From positions 124,001 through 188,000 of the forward strand of contig NZ_JAVHZV010000018.1 of assembly GCF_031119625.1 (NCBI RefSeq): a DNA stretch of 64,000 bases, read 5' to 3'. Position numbers and translations under genes: made by a program. Below, piece by piece: positions 33,084 through 41,731 of the stretch. The notes beneath the pieces are model-generated. The model did no database searches. It was not told where the DNA came from and saw only the letters and a program-made list of their open reading frames with translations. Each line of letters begins with the position of its first letter. The stretch's first letter is position 1. The DNA comes from Pseudomonas sp. G34 (lineage in GTDB: Bacteria > Pseudomonadota > Gammaproteobacteria > Pseudomonadales > Pseudomonadaceae).

Positions 33084-35747
33084 TCAGGCGAGGCTCTTGC
33101 TGACCACTTCGTAAACGTCGGGCGACAGCTCACCGGAAGCGAGAATGCGCTCCAGCTCGGCCTTCATCAGCGCCTGGCGCGCAGGGCCGTATTTGCGCCA
33201 GCGGGTCAGTGGCGCCAGCAGGCGCGAGGCGATCTGCGGGTTCAGCGCATTGAGCACGATCACCTGGTCGGCCAGGAAGCGGTAGCCGCTGCCGTCGATG
33301 GCATGGAAGTTCACCAGGTTCTGCCCGGCGAAGGCGCTGATCAGCGCGCGCACCTTGTTGGGGTTCTTCAAGGTGAACGCCGGGTGCTCCATCAGCGCCT
33401 GCACGCGGGCCAGGCCACCCGGCAAGGTGCTGGCGGCCTGCACGCTGAACCACTGGTCCATGACCAAGGCGTTGTCCTTGAATTGCTCGGCGAAGGCTTC
33501 GAGCGCCTTGCTGCGCTCGGCCTCGAACGGCGAGTTGACCAGCACCGCCAGGGCAGTCAGGCGCTCGGTCATGTTGTCGCTGCTCTCGAACTGATCGAGG
33601 GCCGCGGCCAGCACCTGGGGCTGGTCACCGAGCATCAGGTAGGACAGCGCGATGTTCTGCAGCGCGCGGCGGGCGAAATGCTCGGCTTCGGCGACGTAAG
33701 GCGTGTTGCGCGAAATCTCGCGGTTGGCCTGGTAACGCTGCCACAGCGGCTCGAACAGCGCCTCGGCCAACTGCTGGCGGGCGAACTCGCGGGCGCCATG
33801 AATGGCGTCGACGTCGGCCACGTCGCTGATCTCGGTGAGGTAGGCCTCACCGGGCAGCGAGAGCATCTCGGCAACCATGGCCTGATCCAGCGAATCGTCC
33901 TGCAGCAAGGTGCGCAGTGCGCTGACCAGGCGCCCATCGAGCACCAGCGCTTCGCCGCGCTGGTATTGGCCGATCAGCTCCTGCAGCACCTGCACGCTGA
34001 GCTGCTGGCCGGCCTCCCAGCGGTTGAAGCCGTCGCTGTCGTGCTGCATGAGGAACATCAGCTGGTCACGGTCGTAGGCGAAGTGCAGCTTCACCGGTGC
34101 ACTGAAGCCGCGCAGCAGCGACGGCAGCGGCTTCTCGGCCATGTCGACGAAGGTGAACGACTGCTGCGCCTCGGTGACCGACAGCACGCGGTTGCTCCCC
34201 ACGGCAGCGACCTCGCCCTGCAGGCGCAGCGGCAGGTCATTGCCCTGCCCGTCCAGCAAGCCCAGCTCCACCGGAATCACGAACGGCAGCTTGCTGCTCG
34301 CGCTCTGCCCCGGCGTGGCCGGGCAGCTCTGGGTGAAGCTCAGGGTGTAGGTTTGCGCGGCAGCATCGTAGCTTTCGCTGACGGCCAGGCGCGGCGTGCC
34401 GGCCTGGGTGTACCAGCGCTTGAACTGGGTCAGGTCCTGGCCGCTGGCATCCTCCATGGCCTTGACGAAATCGTCGCAGGTCACGGCCTGGCCGTCGTGG
34501 CGCTCGAAGTACAGGTCCGAGCCCTTGCGGAACGCCTCGGCGCCGAGCAGGGTGTGGATCATGCGCAGCACTTCGGCACCCTTCTCGTAGATGGTCAGGG
34601 TGTAGAAGTTGGAGATTTCCATGTACGCATCCGGGCGCACCGGGTGGGCCATAGGGCCGGCGTCTTCGGCGAACTGGTGGGTGCGCAGGTAGGCGACGTC
34701 CTGGATGCGCTTGACCGTGGCCGAGTTCATGTCCGCCGAGAAGGCGGCATCACGGAACACCGTGAAGCCTTCCTTGAGCGACAGCTGGAACCAGTCGCGG
34801 CAGGTCACCCGGTTGCCGGACCAGTTGTGGAAGTACTCGTGGGCGACGATCGCCTCGACGCGCTGGTGGGCGGCGTCGGTAGCGGTTTCGGCACGGGCCA
34901 GCACGGCGCTGGAGTTGAAGATGTTGAGGCCCTTGTTCTCCATGGCGCCCATGTTGAAGTCATTGACCGCGACGATCATGAAGATGTCCAGGTCGTACTC
35001 GCGGCCATACACCTCTTCGTCCCACTTCATGGACTTCTTCAGGCTGTCCATGGCGTGCTGCACCTTGTCGATGTTTTCCGGCTCGACGTAGATGCGCAGC
35101 GTCACTTCACGGGCGCTCATGGTGGTGAACTTGTCTTCCACGCACCACAGGTCACCGGCCACCAGGGCGAACAGGTAGGCCGGCTTCTTGAACGGGTCTT
35201 CCCAGGTCGCCCAGTGGCGACCATCGCCCTCCTCGCCGCTGGCAATCGGGTTGCCGTTGGAGAGCAGGATCGGGTACTTCTGCTTGTCGCCGCTGAGCGT
35301 GGTGGTGAAGCTGCTCATCACGTCCGGGCGGTCGAGGTAGTAGGTGATCTTGCGGAAACCCTCGGCCTCGCACTGGGTGCAGAACATGCCGCTGGACTTG
35401 TACAGCCCTTCCAGCGCGGTGTTGCTTTCCGGGTGGATGCGCACCGTGCTGTCGATCACGAAGCTGGCCTGGGTGGGCTGCACGCTGAGCGTGCTGTCGG
35501 TCAGCTGATAGTCGCCGGCAGCCAGTTCGCGGTCATCGAGCTTGAGGTGCAACAGCTCCAGCTGCTGACCGTCCAGCACCAGGGCCGGCAGTTCGGCCGA
35601 CAACGCCGGGTTGCGGCGCATCACCAGCTGGGCGTGCACCAGGGTGTGATCCTCGAACAGCTCGAAGGTCAGGTGGGTTTCGTCGATCAGGTAATCCGGC
35701 GCCTGATAGTCCTTCAGGTAGATGGTCTTGGATTGTTCGGTGCGCAT
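33084..35747 (-). CDS. pepN: Aminopeptidase N (M1 family)
   Basis: The 887-residue protein is full length for the gamma-proteobacterial PepN group. The substrate-binding motif GAMEN is at 267-271. The zinc motif HEYFH is at 303-307 with the third ligand Glu near 326 (LKEGFTVFRD). The N-terminal beta-domain and the large C-terminal helical domain are intact. It is a cytoplasmic zinc exopeptidase that removes N-terminal residues from peptides. It is monocistronic by spacing (69 bp to the DUF2797 gene upstream). The long antisense open frame over it is a codon-bias shadow. Confidence 0.97.
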   Translation of the reverse strand: MRTEQSKTIYLKDYQAPDYLIDETHLTFELFEDHTLVHAQLVMRRNPALSAELPALVLDGQQLELLHLKLDDRELAAGDYQLTDSTLSVQPTQASFVIDSTVRIHPESNTALEGLYKSSGMFCTQCEAEGFRKITYYLDRPDVMSSFTTTLSGDKQKYPILLSNGNPIASGEEGDGRHWATWEDPFKKPAYLFALVAGDLWCVEDKFTTMSAREVTLRIYVEPENIDKVQHAMDSLKKSMKWDEEVYGREYDLDIFMIVAVNDFNMGAMENKGLNIFNSSAVLARAETATDAAHQRVEAIVAHEYFHNWSGNRVTCRDWFQLSLKEGFTVFRDAAFSADMNSATVKRIQDVAYLRTHQFAEDAGPMAHPVRPDAYMEISNFYTLTIYEKGAEVLRMIHTLLGAEAFRKGSDLYFERHDGQAVTCDDFVKAMEDASGQDLTQFKRWYTQAGTPRLAVSESYDAAAQTYTLSFTQSCPATPGQSASSKLPFVIPVELGLLDGQGNDLPLRLQGEVAAVGSNRVLSVTEAQQSFTFVDMAEKPLPSLLRGFSAPVKLHFAYDRDQLMFLMQHDSDGFNRWEAGQQLSVQVLQELIGQYQRGEALVLDGRLVSALRTLLQDDSLDQAMVAEMLSLPGEAYLTEISDVADVDAIHGAREFARQQLAEALFEPLWQRYQANREISRNTPYVAEAEHFARRALQNIALSYLMLGDQPQVLAAALDQFESSDNMTERLTALAVLVNSPFEAERSKALEAFAEQFKDNALVMDQWFSVQAASTLPGGLARVQALMEHPAFTLKNPNKVRALISAFAGQNLVNFHAIDGSGYRFLADQVIVLNALNPQIASRLLAPLTRWRKYGPARQALMKAELERILASGELSPDVYEVVSKSLA

Positions 35748-35816
35748 GGGAAACCTCTTCGATGCCGCGCCAGCTGGCGTGGCAGACAGGTGAATGGCGT
35801 CAGCCGCGCCTGCCGG

Positions 35817-36650
35817 TCAGGCGGCGCAGCTGGCAGCGATCTGGTAAGCGGTGTACTTGCGAATATTGATCACGCCGGTATCGAACATCAGGTACTGGCC
35901 CTTGATGCCCAGCAACGTGCCTTCGGCGACGGGATTCTTGTCCAGGTTGAAGCTGGTGATCTTGGCAGGATAGCCCTCGATCGGGTAACGGATCTCCACC
36001 ACGCTCTGCGCATTGAGCGGCTGCACGGCCTGCAGGCCGAAGCGCTCTTGCAGGCTGGTGATGCCGCCTGCGCAGGCGTCGAAAATCTGCTCGCGCACGT
36101 GCAGCAGGTCGACCGGCGCCGCATCGCCCTTGAGCAGCGCGCGCCAGTTGGTCTTGTCCGCCACCTGGCTGCGCAGCAGGTCTTCGACGAAGCCGGACTG
36201 CTGACGCGTGGCCACCCGCATGATCGGCAGCGCCTGGGTGGCGCCCTGGTCGATCCAGCGGGTGGGAATCTGCGTGGCGCGGGTGATACCGACCTTGATG
36301 CCCGACGAGTTGGCCAGGTACACCACGTGATCGGTCATGCAGAACTGCTCGCCCCAAGCGGGATCACGGCAGGTGCCGGCGTCATAGTGGCAGCGCTCGG
36401 GGCTCATGATGCACAGGTCGCACTGGGCGAGCTTCTGCATGCACGGGTAGCAGTAGCCCTGGCTGAAGCTGGTCTTGGTCTTGCGGCCGCAATGGCTGCA
36501 ATGAATCGCGCCGAGAAACTCCAGGCGCACGGTCTTGCCGATCATCGGGTTGACGGCGATCTGCTCGTCACCGAGGCGAAATGCATACTGCACTGGCGCA
36601 TCGAGCTGGGTGGCCATCTTGCTCAGGGCGCCGCGGGCTACTTCGAACAT
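35817..36650 (-). CDS. DUF2797 domain protein
   Basis: The 277-residue protein starts MFEVARGALSKMATQLDAPV at an ATG that overlaps the stop of the preceding YeaC gene (TGATG). It contains a cysteine cluster, IHCSHCGRKT, GYCYPCMQ, CDLCIM and CRDP, which probably binds zinc or iron. A GIY-YIG-like segment follows (VVYLANSSGIKVGITR), which gives the family its suspected nuclease relation. The function is not established. A longer open frame upstream belongs to another frame of YeaC. Translational coupling with YeaC suggests a shared role. Confidence 0.88.
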   Translation of the reverse strand: MFEVARGALSKMATQLDAPVQYAFRLGDEQIAVNPMIGKTVRLEFLGAIHCSHCGRKTKTSFSQGYCYPCMQKLAQCDLCIMSPERCHYDAGTCRDPAWGEQFCMTDHVVYLANSSGIKVGITRATQIPTRWIDQGATQALPIMRVATRQQSGFVEDLLRSQVADKTNWRALLKGDAAPVDLLHVREQIFDACAGGITSLQERFGLQAVQPLNAQSVVEIRYPIEGYPAKITSFNLDKNPVAEGTLLGIKGQYLMFDTGVINIRKYTAYQIAASCAA

Positions 36651-36913
36651 CAGTGCAGGGTTTCCGAGGACTTGAACAGGATGTTCGGGACGGGCTCGGA
36701 CTTCGAGGCACATTCGGACGCGCCCATGTAACCGGTGCGCTGATCCTCGGGCAGGTTCTCGATTTCCCAGGCGATCATCGCCTGCAGGCTCAGTTCCTTC
36801 TGCTCCTGGGTCAGCTTGCGGCCATCGGGCCACTTGCCGATCTCCACGGCCAGCTTGAGGCTTTCATACACGTCCGGGGTGATGTTGCGGATCAATTCGA
36901 CGAAGGAGGACAT
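36650..36913 (-). CDS. YeaC/DUF1315 family small protein
   Basis: The 87-residue soluble protein reads MSSFVELIRNITPDVYESLK at the start and contains IGKWPDGRKLTQEQKELSLQ, then AMIAWEIENLPEDQRTGYM, the pattern of the YeaC family (DUF1315). Its function is unknown. It is translationally coupled to DUF2797, a pairing I recall as common in pseudomonads. The ATG at 36913 has GGAG upstream (CCGGAGTCAGCC). Confidence 0.85.
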   Translation of the reverse strand: MSSFVELIRNITPDVYESLKLAVEIGKWPDGRKLTQEQKELSLQAMIAWEIENLPEDQRTGYMGASECASKSEPVPNILFKSSETLH

Positions 36914-36975
36914 GGCTGACTCCGGGGCTGGAAAAGCCCCGATTCTACCCTATCTGGCCGGTCAAGCCGAGGCGC

Positions 36976-37845
36976 TCAGCGCCTCGCCAGCTGGCGGGCC
37001 AGGAAGCCTCCGACCAGCCCGGTCAAGCAACCGGCGACCAGCCCGCCGACGTGGGCGGCATTGGCGATGGCGCCGAACTGCAACAGCTCGAACACCCCGG
37101 TCATGCAGATCAACAGCCACACCAGCATGCTCACCAGCACACCGCGCGGCAGCCTGTACGCCGCGTTCGGCGCCAGCCACTGGAACAGCCAGCAGTGGCC
37201 GAGCAACCCGTAGAGCACGCCGGACAGGCCGCCGAACAGCGCGGGCCCGGCGTAGAGGTATTGCGCCACGTTGGCGGCCAGGCCGAACCACAGGGTGAGC
37301 AGCAACAGCATCAGCGCGCCCTGGCGCGTCTCGATGCGCCGCCCCAGCTCCCAGTACCACAGGCTGTTCATCGCCAGGTGGAGGATGCCGAAGTGCAGCA
37401 ACATGGGGGTCAGCAGGCGCCACCACTGGCCGCTGTCGACGACCTGGGCAAAGGTGCCGAAGTAGATGTACTGCCCTTCGATCTGGAAGTCGACGAAGCT
37501 CAGCCAGCGCACCACGTCGTAGTCTTCGCCGCCCCAGGTCAGCAGCGCGACCAGCAGGGTCAGCGCCAGGACGATCAGGGTCAGCGGGCTGCGCCTGGCC
37601 TGGGCAGCGATGCCCGGCCGCGTGCTGGCAACCGGCGGGCGCAGTGGCTGCAGATTCGGATCGCCCTCGGGCGCCCGTGCATAGAGCTCGCGTACCTGGG
37701 CAGCGATCTGTTCGTCCGCTACCCAGAGCACCTGCTCGTTGCCCTGCTCGGCCACCCGGTGCGGCACACCCAGCCTGGCCAGCAGGCTGATGAACGCCGC
37801 CAGATCCTGCTCCAGCGGCGCGCGCAGGGCGATCACCGGGCTCAT
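36976..37845 (-). CDS. Rhomboid-family intramembrane serine protease
   Basis: The 289-residue protein has an N-terminal cytoplasmic domain of about 85 residues, like GlpG, then six membrane helices. The rhomboid catalytic serine is S208 in GGLSGVLYG and the histidine is H265 in NAAHVGG, with HLAMN at 156-160 in the oxyanion-supporting helix. It cleaves transmembrane substrates inside the inner membrane; the substrate is unknown. It overlaps the phosphatase gene by 4 bp at its 5' end (ATGA), so the two are co-translated. Confidence 0.93.
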   Translation of the reverse strand: MSPVIALRAPLEQDLAAFISLLARLGVPHRVAEQGNEQVLWVADEQIAAQVRELYARAPEGDPNLQPLRPPVASTRPGIAAQARRSPLTLIVLALTLLVALLTWGGEDYDVVRWLSFVDFQIEGQYIYFGTFAQVVDSGQWWRLLTPMLLHFGILHLAMNSLWYWELGRRIETRQGALMLLLLTLWFGLAANVAQYLYAGPALFGGLSGVLYGLLGHCWLFQWLAPNAAYRLPRGVLVSMLVWLLICMTGVFELLQFGAIANAAHVGGLVAGCLTGLVGGFLARQLARR

Positions 37846-38816
37846 TGGCCAGCCTCCGGCTTTTCCACTTCGACCCAGACGAACTTGGCCGGGTCCAGAC
37901 GGGTTTCCTGATCCAGCCGGTAGGCCACCAGCTTGCCGTACATCACCGCGCTGTAATCCAGGCAGGCGATATTCGGGCAGATCGGCGCCGGCGTGCCGCT
38001 GCGCCAGTAGTGGCCGACGAACAACGGCGGCTGCTCGGCGCCGTAGGTCAGCAGCCGGGCCTTGTCCTCTGCGCTGAGCGGCAGGCAGGCCACCTGCTCG
38101 GGCAACGGGTCGGGCTGGAACTGCACGTCGCCGTAGGTCAGCGGGTTGCCTTCCCAGAACTTGGTGCGGAAGAACGAGCGGGTGAAGCCGTCGCTGCTGG
38201 TCATGGTCAGCCCACCGGGCAGGCGCATGTCGGTGCCGCGCAGCAACCGGTCGAGCACCGTGCAGGCGTAGCTGCCGGGCACGGCCGAAGCCTGCAGGAA
38301 ATGTTCGTCGATGCAGCCATCCGGGAACTGCTGGCGCAGCGAGGCGATCATGTCCTCGTCCCAGCAGGCGTGCACCACGCGGAAATGGCCGGCATCGAGA
38401 AACAGCGGCAGCTCAAAGAACCACGCCAGCATGTCGCGCCACTCGTGCGGGTAGGCCTCGAACTGCCGCAGGGTTTCGCCGATCAGCCGCTCATGCCGCG
38501 CGGTGTGCTCGCGCACGAACGCGCGCCCGCAGCCCGGTGGCGCCGGGGTCATCCAGCCCAGGGCGTTGAACTCGTGATTGCCCATGATGCACAGCGCCTC
38601 GCCGGCGCGCACCATGTCGTGCACCAGGTGCACGGATTCGCGAATGCGCGGGCCGCGATCGATCAGGTCGCCGAGGAAGATCGCCATGCGCTGGGGGTGG
38701 CGCCAGACACCGTTCTGGCGGCGGTAACCCATGCGTTCGAGCAGGCGCACCAGGGTATTGGCGCAACCGTGCACATCACCGATCAGGTCATAACCGCGAG
38801 ACGGATCGAGCTGCAT
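37842..38816 (-). CDS. Calcineurin-like metallophosphatase
   Basis: The 324-residue enzyme shows the binuclear-metal phosphoesterase motifs in order: GDVHG at 13-17, GDLIDRG at 48-54, GNHE at 78-81, and a later His in FRVVHACWDED. It is close to the diadenosine-tetraphosphatase/PP1-like serine/threonine phosphatases of bacteria. The substrate could be a phosphoprotein or a dinucleotide. It is overlapped by nadK upstream (1 bp) and by the rhomboid gene downstream, forming a nadK-phosphatase-rhomboid operon. This order is, as I recall, also present in P. aeruginosa. Confidence 0.92.
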   Translation of the reverse strand: MQLDPSRGYDLIGDVHGCANTLVRLLERMGYRRQNGVWRHPQRMAIFLGDLIDRGPRIRESVHLVHDMVRAGEALCIMGNHEFNALGWMTPAPPGCGRAFVREHTARHERLIGETLRQFEAYPHEWRDMLAWFFELPLFLDAGHFRVVHACWDEDMIASLRQQFPDGCIDEHFLQASAVPGSYACTVLDRLLRGTDMRLPGGLTMTSSDGFTRSFFRTKFWEGNPLTYGDVQFQPDPLPEQVACLPLSAEDKARLLTYGAEQPPLFVGHYWRSGTPAPICPNIACLDYSAVMYGKLVAYRLDQETRLDPAKFVWVEVEKPEAGQ

Positions 38817-39703
38817 CAGTCGCCTCCGCCGAGTCGGCTACCCCAGCCCAGCTTGGTACGGCAGACCTCGTAGTAGTTGTGATCCAGCGGATGGATCAGG
38901 CACAGCTTCTGGGACTTCTTGCGCACCGTGATGGTGTCGCCCGGTGCACAGGTGAAATGGTTCTGGCCGTCGCACGATACCTGCGGGTAGAGCTGCAGGT
39001 CCTTGGAAACGACGATCTTCAGCTCGCTGTTGCCATCCACCACGATCGGCCGGCTGGACAGCGTGTGCGGGTACATGGGTACCACGACGATGGCATCGAG
39101 CTTGGGATGCATGATCGGCCCGCCCGCCGACAGCGCATAGGCCGTGGAGCCGGTCGGCGTGGCGACGATCAGCCCGTCGGCCTTCTGGCTGCAGACGAAC
39201 TGGCCATCGATATACAGCTCGAACTCGATCATCCGGTTCGACTTGCCCGGGTGCAGCACCACGTCGTTGAGCGCATCGCCCTGGCCGATCGCCTCGGAAT
39301 GCCGGCGTACCTCGGTTTCCAGCAGAAAGCGGTTCTCGGTCAGGTAATTGCCTTCCAGCACCTCGGCGACCTTGGACTCCAGCTCATCGGGGCGGATGTC
39401 GGTGAGAAAGCCCAGGTTGCCGCGGTTGATACCCAGCACCGGCACCTTGTGGCGCGCCAGGGCGCGACCGGCGCCGAGCATGCTGCCGTCGCCGCCGACC
39501 ACGATCACCAGGTCGCAAAACTCACCCAGATGCTTGCGCGCCGAGGTCTGCAGGCCATGGCCCGGCAGCACTTCGGCAATGGTGTCATCGAGAATCACGT
39601 GCAACTGACGCTCGAGCAGGAATTTTTTCAGGCGGCGAATGGTGTCGAGCACCTGGGTGCTGCCCAGGCGGCCGATGATGCCGATATTACGAAACTGCTC
39701 CAT
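38816..39703 (-). CDS. nadK: NAD kinase
   Basis: The 295-residue protein has the NAD kinase signature GGDG at 70-73 (VVGGDGSMLGAGR), the NE-type segment TENRFLLE, and the glycine-rich region ATPTGSTAYALSAGGPIMHP. It phosphorylates NAD to NADP with ATP in the cytoplasm. Length is standard for the proteobacterial enzyme. The ATG at 39703 begins MEQFRNIGIIGRLGS, which matches the family. It is the first gene of the nadK-phosphatase-rhomboid run and is divergent from the DUF1853 gene. Confidence 0.97.
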   Translation of the reverse strand: MEQFRNIGIIGRLGSTQVLDTIRRLKKFLLERQLHVILDDTIAEVLPGHGLQTSARKHLGEFCDLVIVVGGDGSMLGAGRALARHKVPVLGINRGNLGFLTDIRPDELESKVAEVLEGNYLTENRFLLETEVRRHSEAIGQGDALNDVVLHPGKSNRMIEFELYIDGQFVCSQKADGLIVATPTGSTAYALSAGGPIMHPKLDAIVVVPMYPHTLSSRPIVVDGNSELKIVVSKDLQLYPQVSCDGQNHFTCAPGDTITVRKKSQKLCLIHPLDHNYYEVCRTKLGWGSRLGGGD

Positions 39704-39806
39704 GGGGCTCCCGCAAGGCTCTGGCTCTAGTCAATTGATTATGTGTGAAAGCTCCCTGCGCCAGCAAACCCTGACGCCAACCCCAGCAAAAGCCTATGCT
39801 GCTGCG

Positions 39807-40772
39807 ATGAATCCCTTCTACACGCTTGCCGACCTGCCCCGCCACCTCAGCGAACCTGCCGTGCGTGATCTGGCCTGGACGCTGTTGTCGCCACCGCTGC
39901 TCGCCCATACGCCCTGGCCGCAGCGCCACCCACTGGCCGACTCGGGCTGGGCTGCAGAACCGGGCCGGCTGGCCGATTGGCTGCAACGCCAGGATGGGGC
40001 GCCGCAGGCACTGCACGAATGGCTGTCGCGCAGTTCGGTGCGCCGTCTGGGTCTCTACTACGAGCGCCTGTGGCAGTTCGCCCTGCAGGCGGCGCCGGGC
40101 ATCGAGGTGCTGGCCGCCAACCTGCCGATTCGCCAGGGCGGCCATACCCTCGGCGAGCTGGACCTGCTGCTGCGCGATGCCAGCGGCGTGCACCATGTGG
40201 AGCTGGCGATCAAACTCTATCTGGGCCAGCCGCCTCTGGCGCCGCACCACTGGATCGGCCCGGGCGGTCGCGACCGCCTGGATCTGAAGCTCGAACACCT
40301 CGCGAGCCATCAGCTGCCGCTGTCGGCCTCGGCAGAGGCGCAGCAGGCACTGCAGGCGTTGGCCAGCACGCCGGTCCAGGCCTCGATGTGGCTAGGCGGC
40401 TATCTGTTCTACCCCTATGAACGGCCTTGCGCACCGCCGGCAGAGGCTGAGCCGGCGCACCTGCGTGGCGCCTGGCTGCACCGCCAGCAATGGCCGGCGC
40501 TACGGGCCGAGTACCCGGATGCACGCTGGCAACCGCTGCCCCGGAGCGCCTGGCTGGCGCCCGCGAAACTGCCTGCAGCGCAAGGGTGGTCCGGCACGCA
40601 GCTGCAGGTGTGGCGGGACGGCCTGGCGGCAGATGCCGGCGCACAGCTATTGGTCGACCTGCAACCCGATGGCAGCGGCTCGCTTGCCGAGCGCCAGCGG
40701 ATCTTTCTGATAGCCGACGCCTGGCCTGCCAGCGGTACCGAGCCAGGTGCCGCGCCGCCCTCAACGAGCTGA
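39807..40772 (+). CDS. DUF1853 family protein (PD-(D/E)xK nuclease-like)
   Basis: The 321-residue protein begins MNPFYTLADLPRHLSEPAVR at the ATG at 39807; the frame is open further upstream but overlaps nadK antisense. The DUF1853 pattern is visible: LGLYYERLWQFAL, then GELDLLLRD and HHVELAIKLYL, whose D...ExK spacing resembles the PD-(D/E)xK nuclease core. No activity is demonstrated for the family as far as I know. It converges with the PLP enzyme and overlaps its end by 12 bp. Confidence 0.85.
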   Translation: MNPFYTLADLPRHLSEPAVRDLAWTLLSPPLLAHTPWPQRHPLADSGWAAEPGRLADWLQRQDGAPQALHEWLSRSSVRRLGLYYERLWQFALQAAPGIEVLAANLPIRQGGHTLGELDLLLRDASGVHHVELAIKLYLGQPPLAPHHWIGPGGRDRLDLKLEHLASHQLPLSASAEAQQALQALASTPVQASMWLGGYLFYPYERPCAPPAEAEPAHLRGAWLHRQQWPALRAEYPDARWQPLPRSAWLAPAKLPAAQGWSGTQLQVWRDGLAADAGAQLLVDLQPDGSGSLAERQRIFLIADAWPASGTEPGAAPPSTS

Positions 40773-41696
40773 AGCGGCAGCTGCGCAGCGACCTTGCAAG
40801 CCGCCGGTATGCACGAAGATCAGCCGTGTGCCCGCCTCGACCTCGCCTCGTTCGATAGCCTCACGCAGGGCCAGCAGCGCCTTGGCGGTATACAGCGGCT
40901 CGAGCGGCAGACCCGTTTGCGCCTCGCTCTGCGCCATGAAGGCCAGCAGCTCGGCATCCTGACGCGCGAAGCCACCACGGCAGGCCTCCAGCAATTGGTA
41001 TCCGCCGGGGCCACGCCCCGCCTCGGCCAGTAGCGCGCGCACCTGCTCGGGCACGCCATGGTCCAGCGGCACCGCCAGGGCGCCGTGCACGGTACGTTGC
41101 CCGCCCTCGCCCATCACCAGCCCGGCCAGGGTGGTGCCGGTACCGGCGGCCAGCCACCAGCCGTGGTAATCGTCCCAGCCGAGTGCCGGCAATTGCGAGG
41201 CGACCATCGCCGGCAAGCCCGCACAGCCCAGGGCGCCCGGCAGCCCACCGCCACCCTCGGGCACTGCCAGAAAATCCGCATAACGCGCCAGCCAGGGTGT
41301 CCAGAACGCAGCGCGATGCCGCTGGCGATAGCCGCCGTAACCCAGCCAGTGCAGCTGCATGCCGAACCGCTGCAGATCGGCAACGGTAGGCGTGTCCTGC
41401 GGATCGCCGCGCAACAGGCCAACGGTGGCGAAGGAAAAGCGTTGCCCGGCAGCGGCCAGCGCATGCAGGTGATTGGAGTGGGCGCCGCCCAGGCTGATGA
41501 TGCCGCGCGCACCCTGCTCAGCGGCGCGACGTAGATGGGGGGCGAGCTTGAACCACTTGTTGCCGCTGATCAGCGGGTCGATCAGATCCAGGCGCAGCAC
41601 CGCCAGCTCGACCCCGGCCAACCAGTCGAAATGCAGGCGCTGCAGCGGCGCCTGGGGATGCCAGGCATCGATGGCTGCACGTGGTATCGAGATCAT
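40761..41696 (-). CDS. PLP-dependent D-cysteine desulfhydrase / ACC deaminase family protein
   Basis: The 311-residue protein belongs to the tryptophan-synthase-beta fold type II group. SGNKWFKL at 44-51 holds the candidate PLP lysine, and LGGAHSNHLHALAAAG at about 74-89 is the ACC-deaminase-type binding loop. TGTTLAGLVMG is the phosphate-binding glycine loop. The usual GGNK is here SGNK. D-cysteine desulfhydrase and ACC deaminase cannot be told apart with confidence by eye; many pseudomonad proteins with this start are annotated as ACC deaminase but act on D-cysteine. Convergent with DUF1853. Confidence 0.85.
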   Translation of the reverse strand: MISIPRAAIDAWHPQAPLQRLHFDWLAGVELAVLRLDLIDPLISGNKWFKLAPHLRRAAEQGARGIISLGGAHSNHLHALAAAGQRFSFATVGLLRGDPQDTPTVADLQRFGMQLHWLGYGGYRQRHRAAFWTPWLARYADFLAVPEGGGGLPGALGCAGLPAMVASQLPALGWDDYHGWWLAAGTGTTLAGLVMGEGGQRTVHGALAVPLDHGVPEQVRALLAEAGRGPGGYQLLEACRGGFARQDAELLAFMAQSEAQTGLPLEPLYTAKALLALREAIERGEVEAGTRLIFVHTGGLQGRCAAAASAR

Positions 41697-41731
41697 GAAC
41701 GGACGGCCCGGAAAAAGGCCGTGAGTTTAAC

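Noticed and set aside
33303..36731. 1142-codon open frame opposite pepN and DUF2797
   Set aside because: Same type of antisense shadow, crossing two real genes on the other strand, with no recognisable domain.
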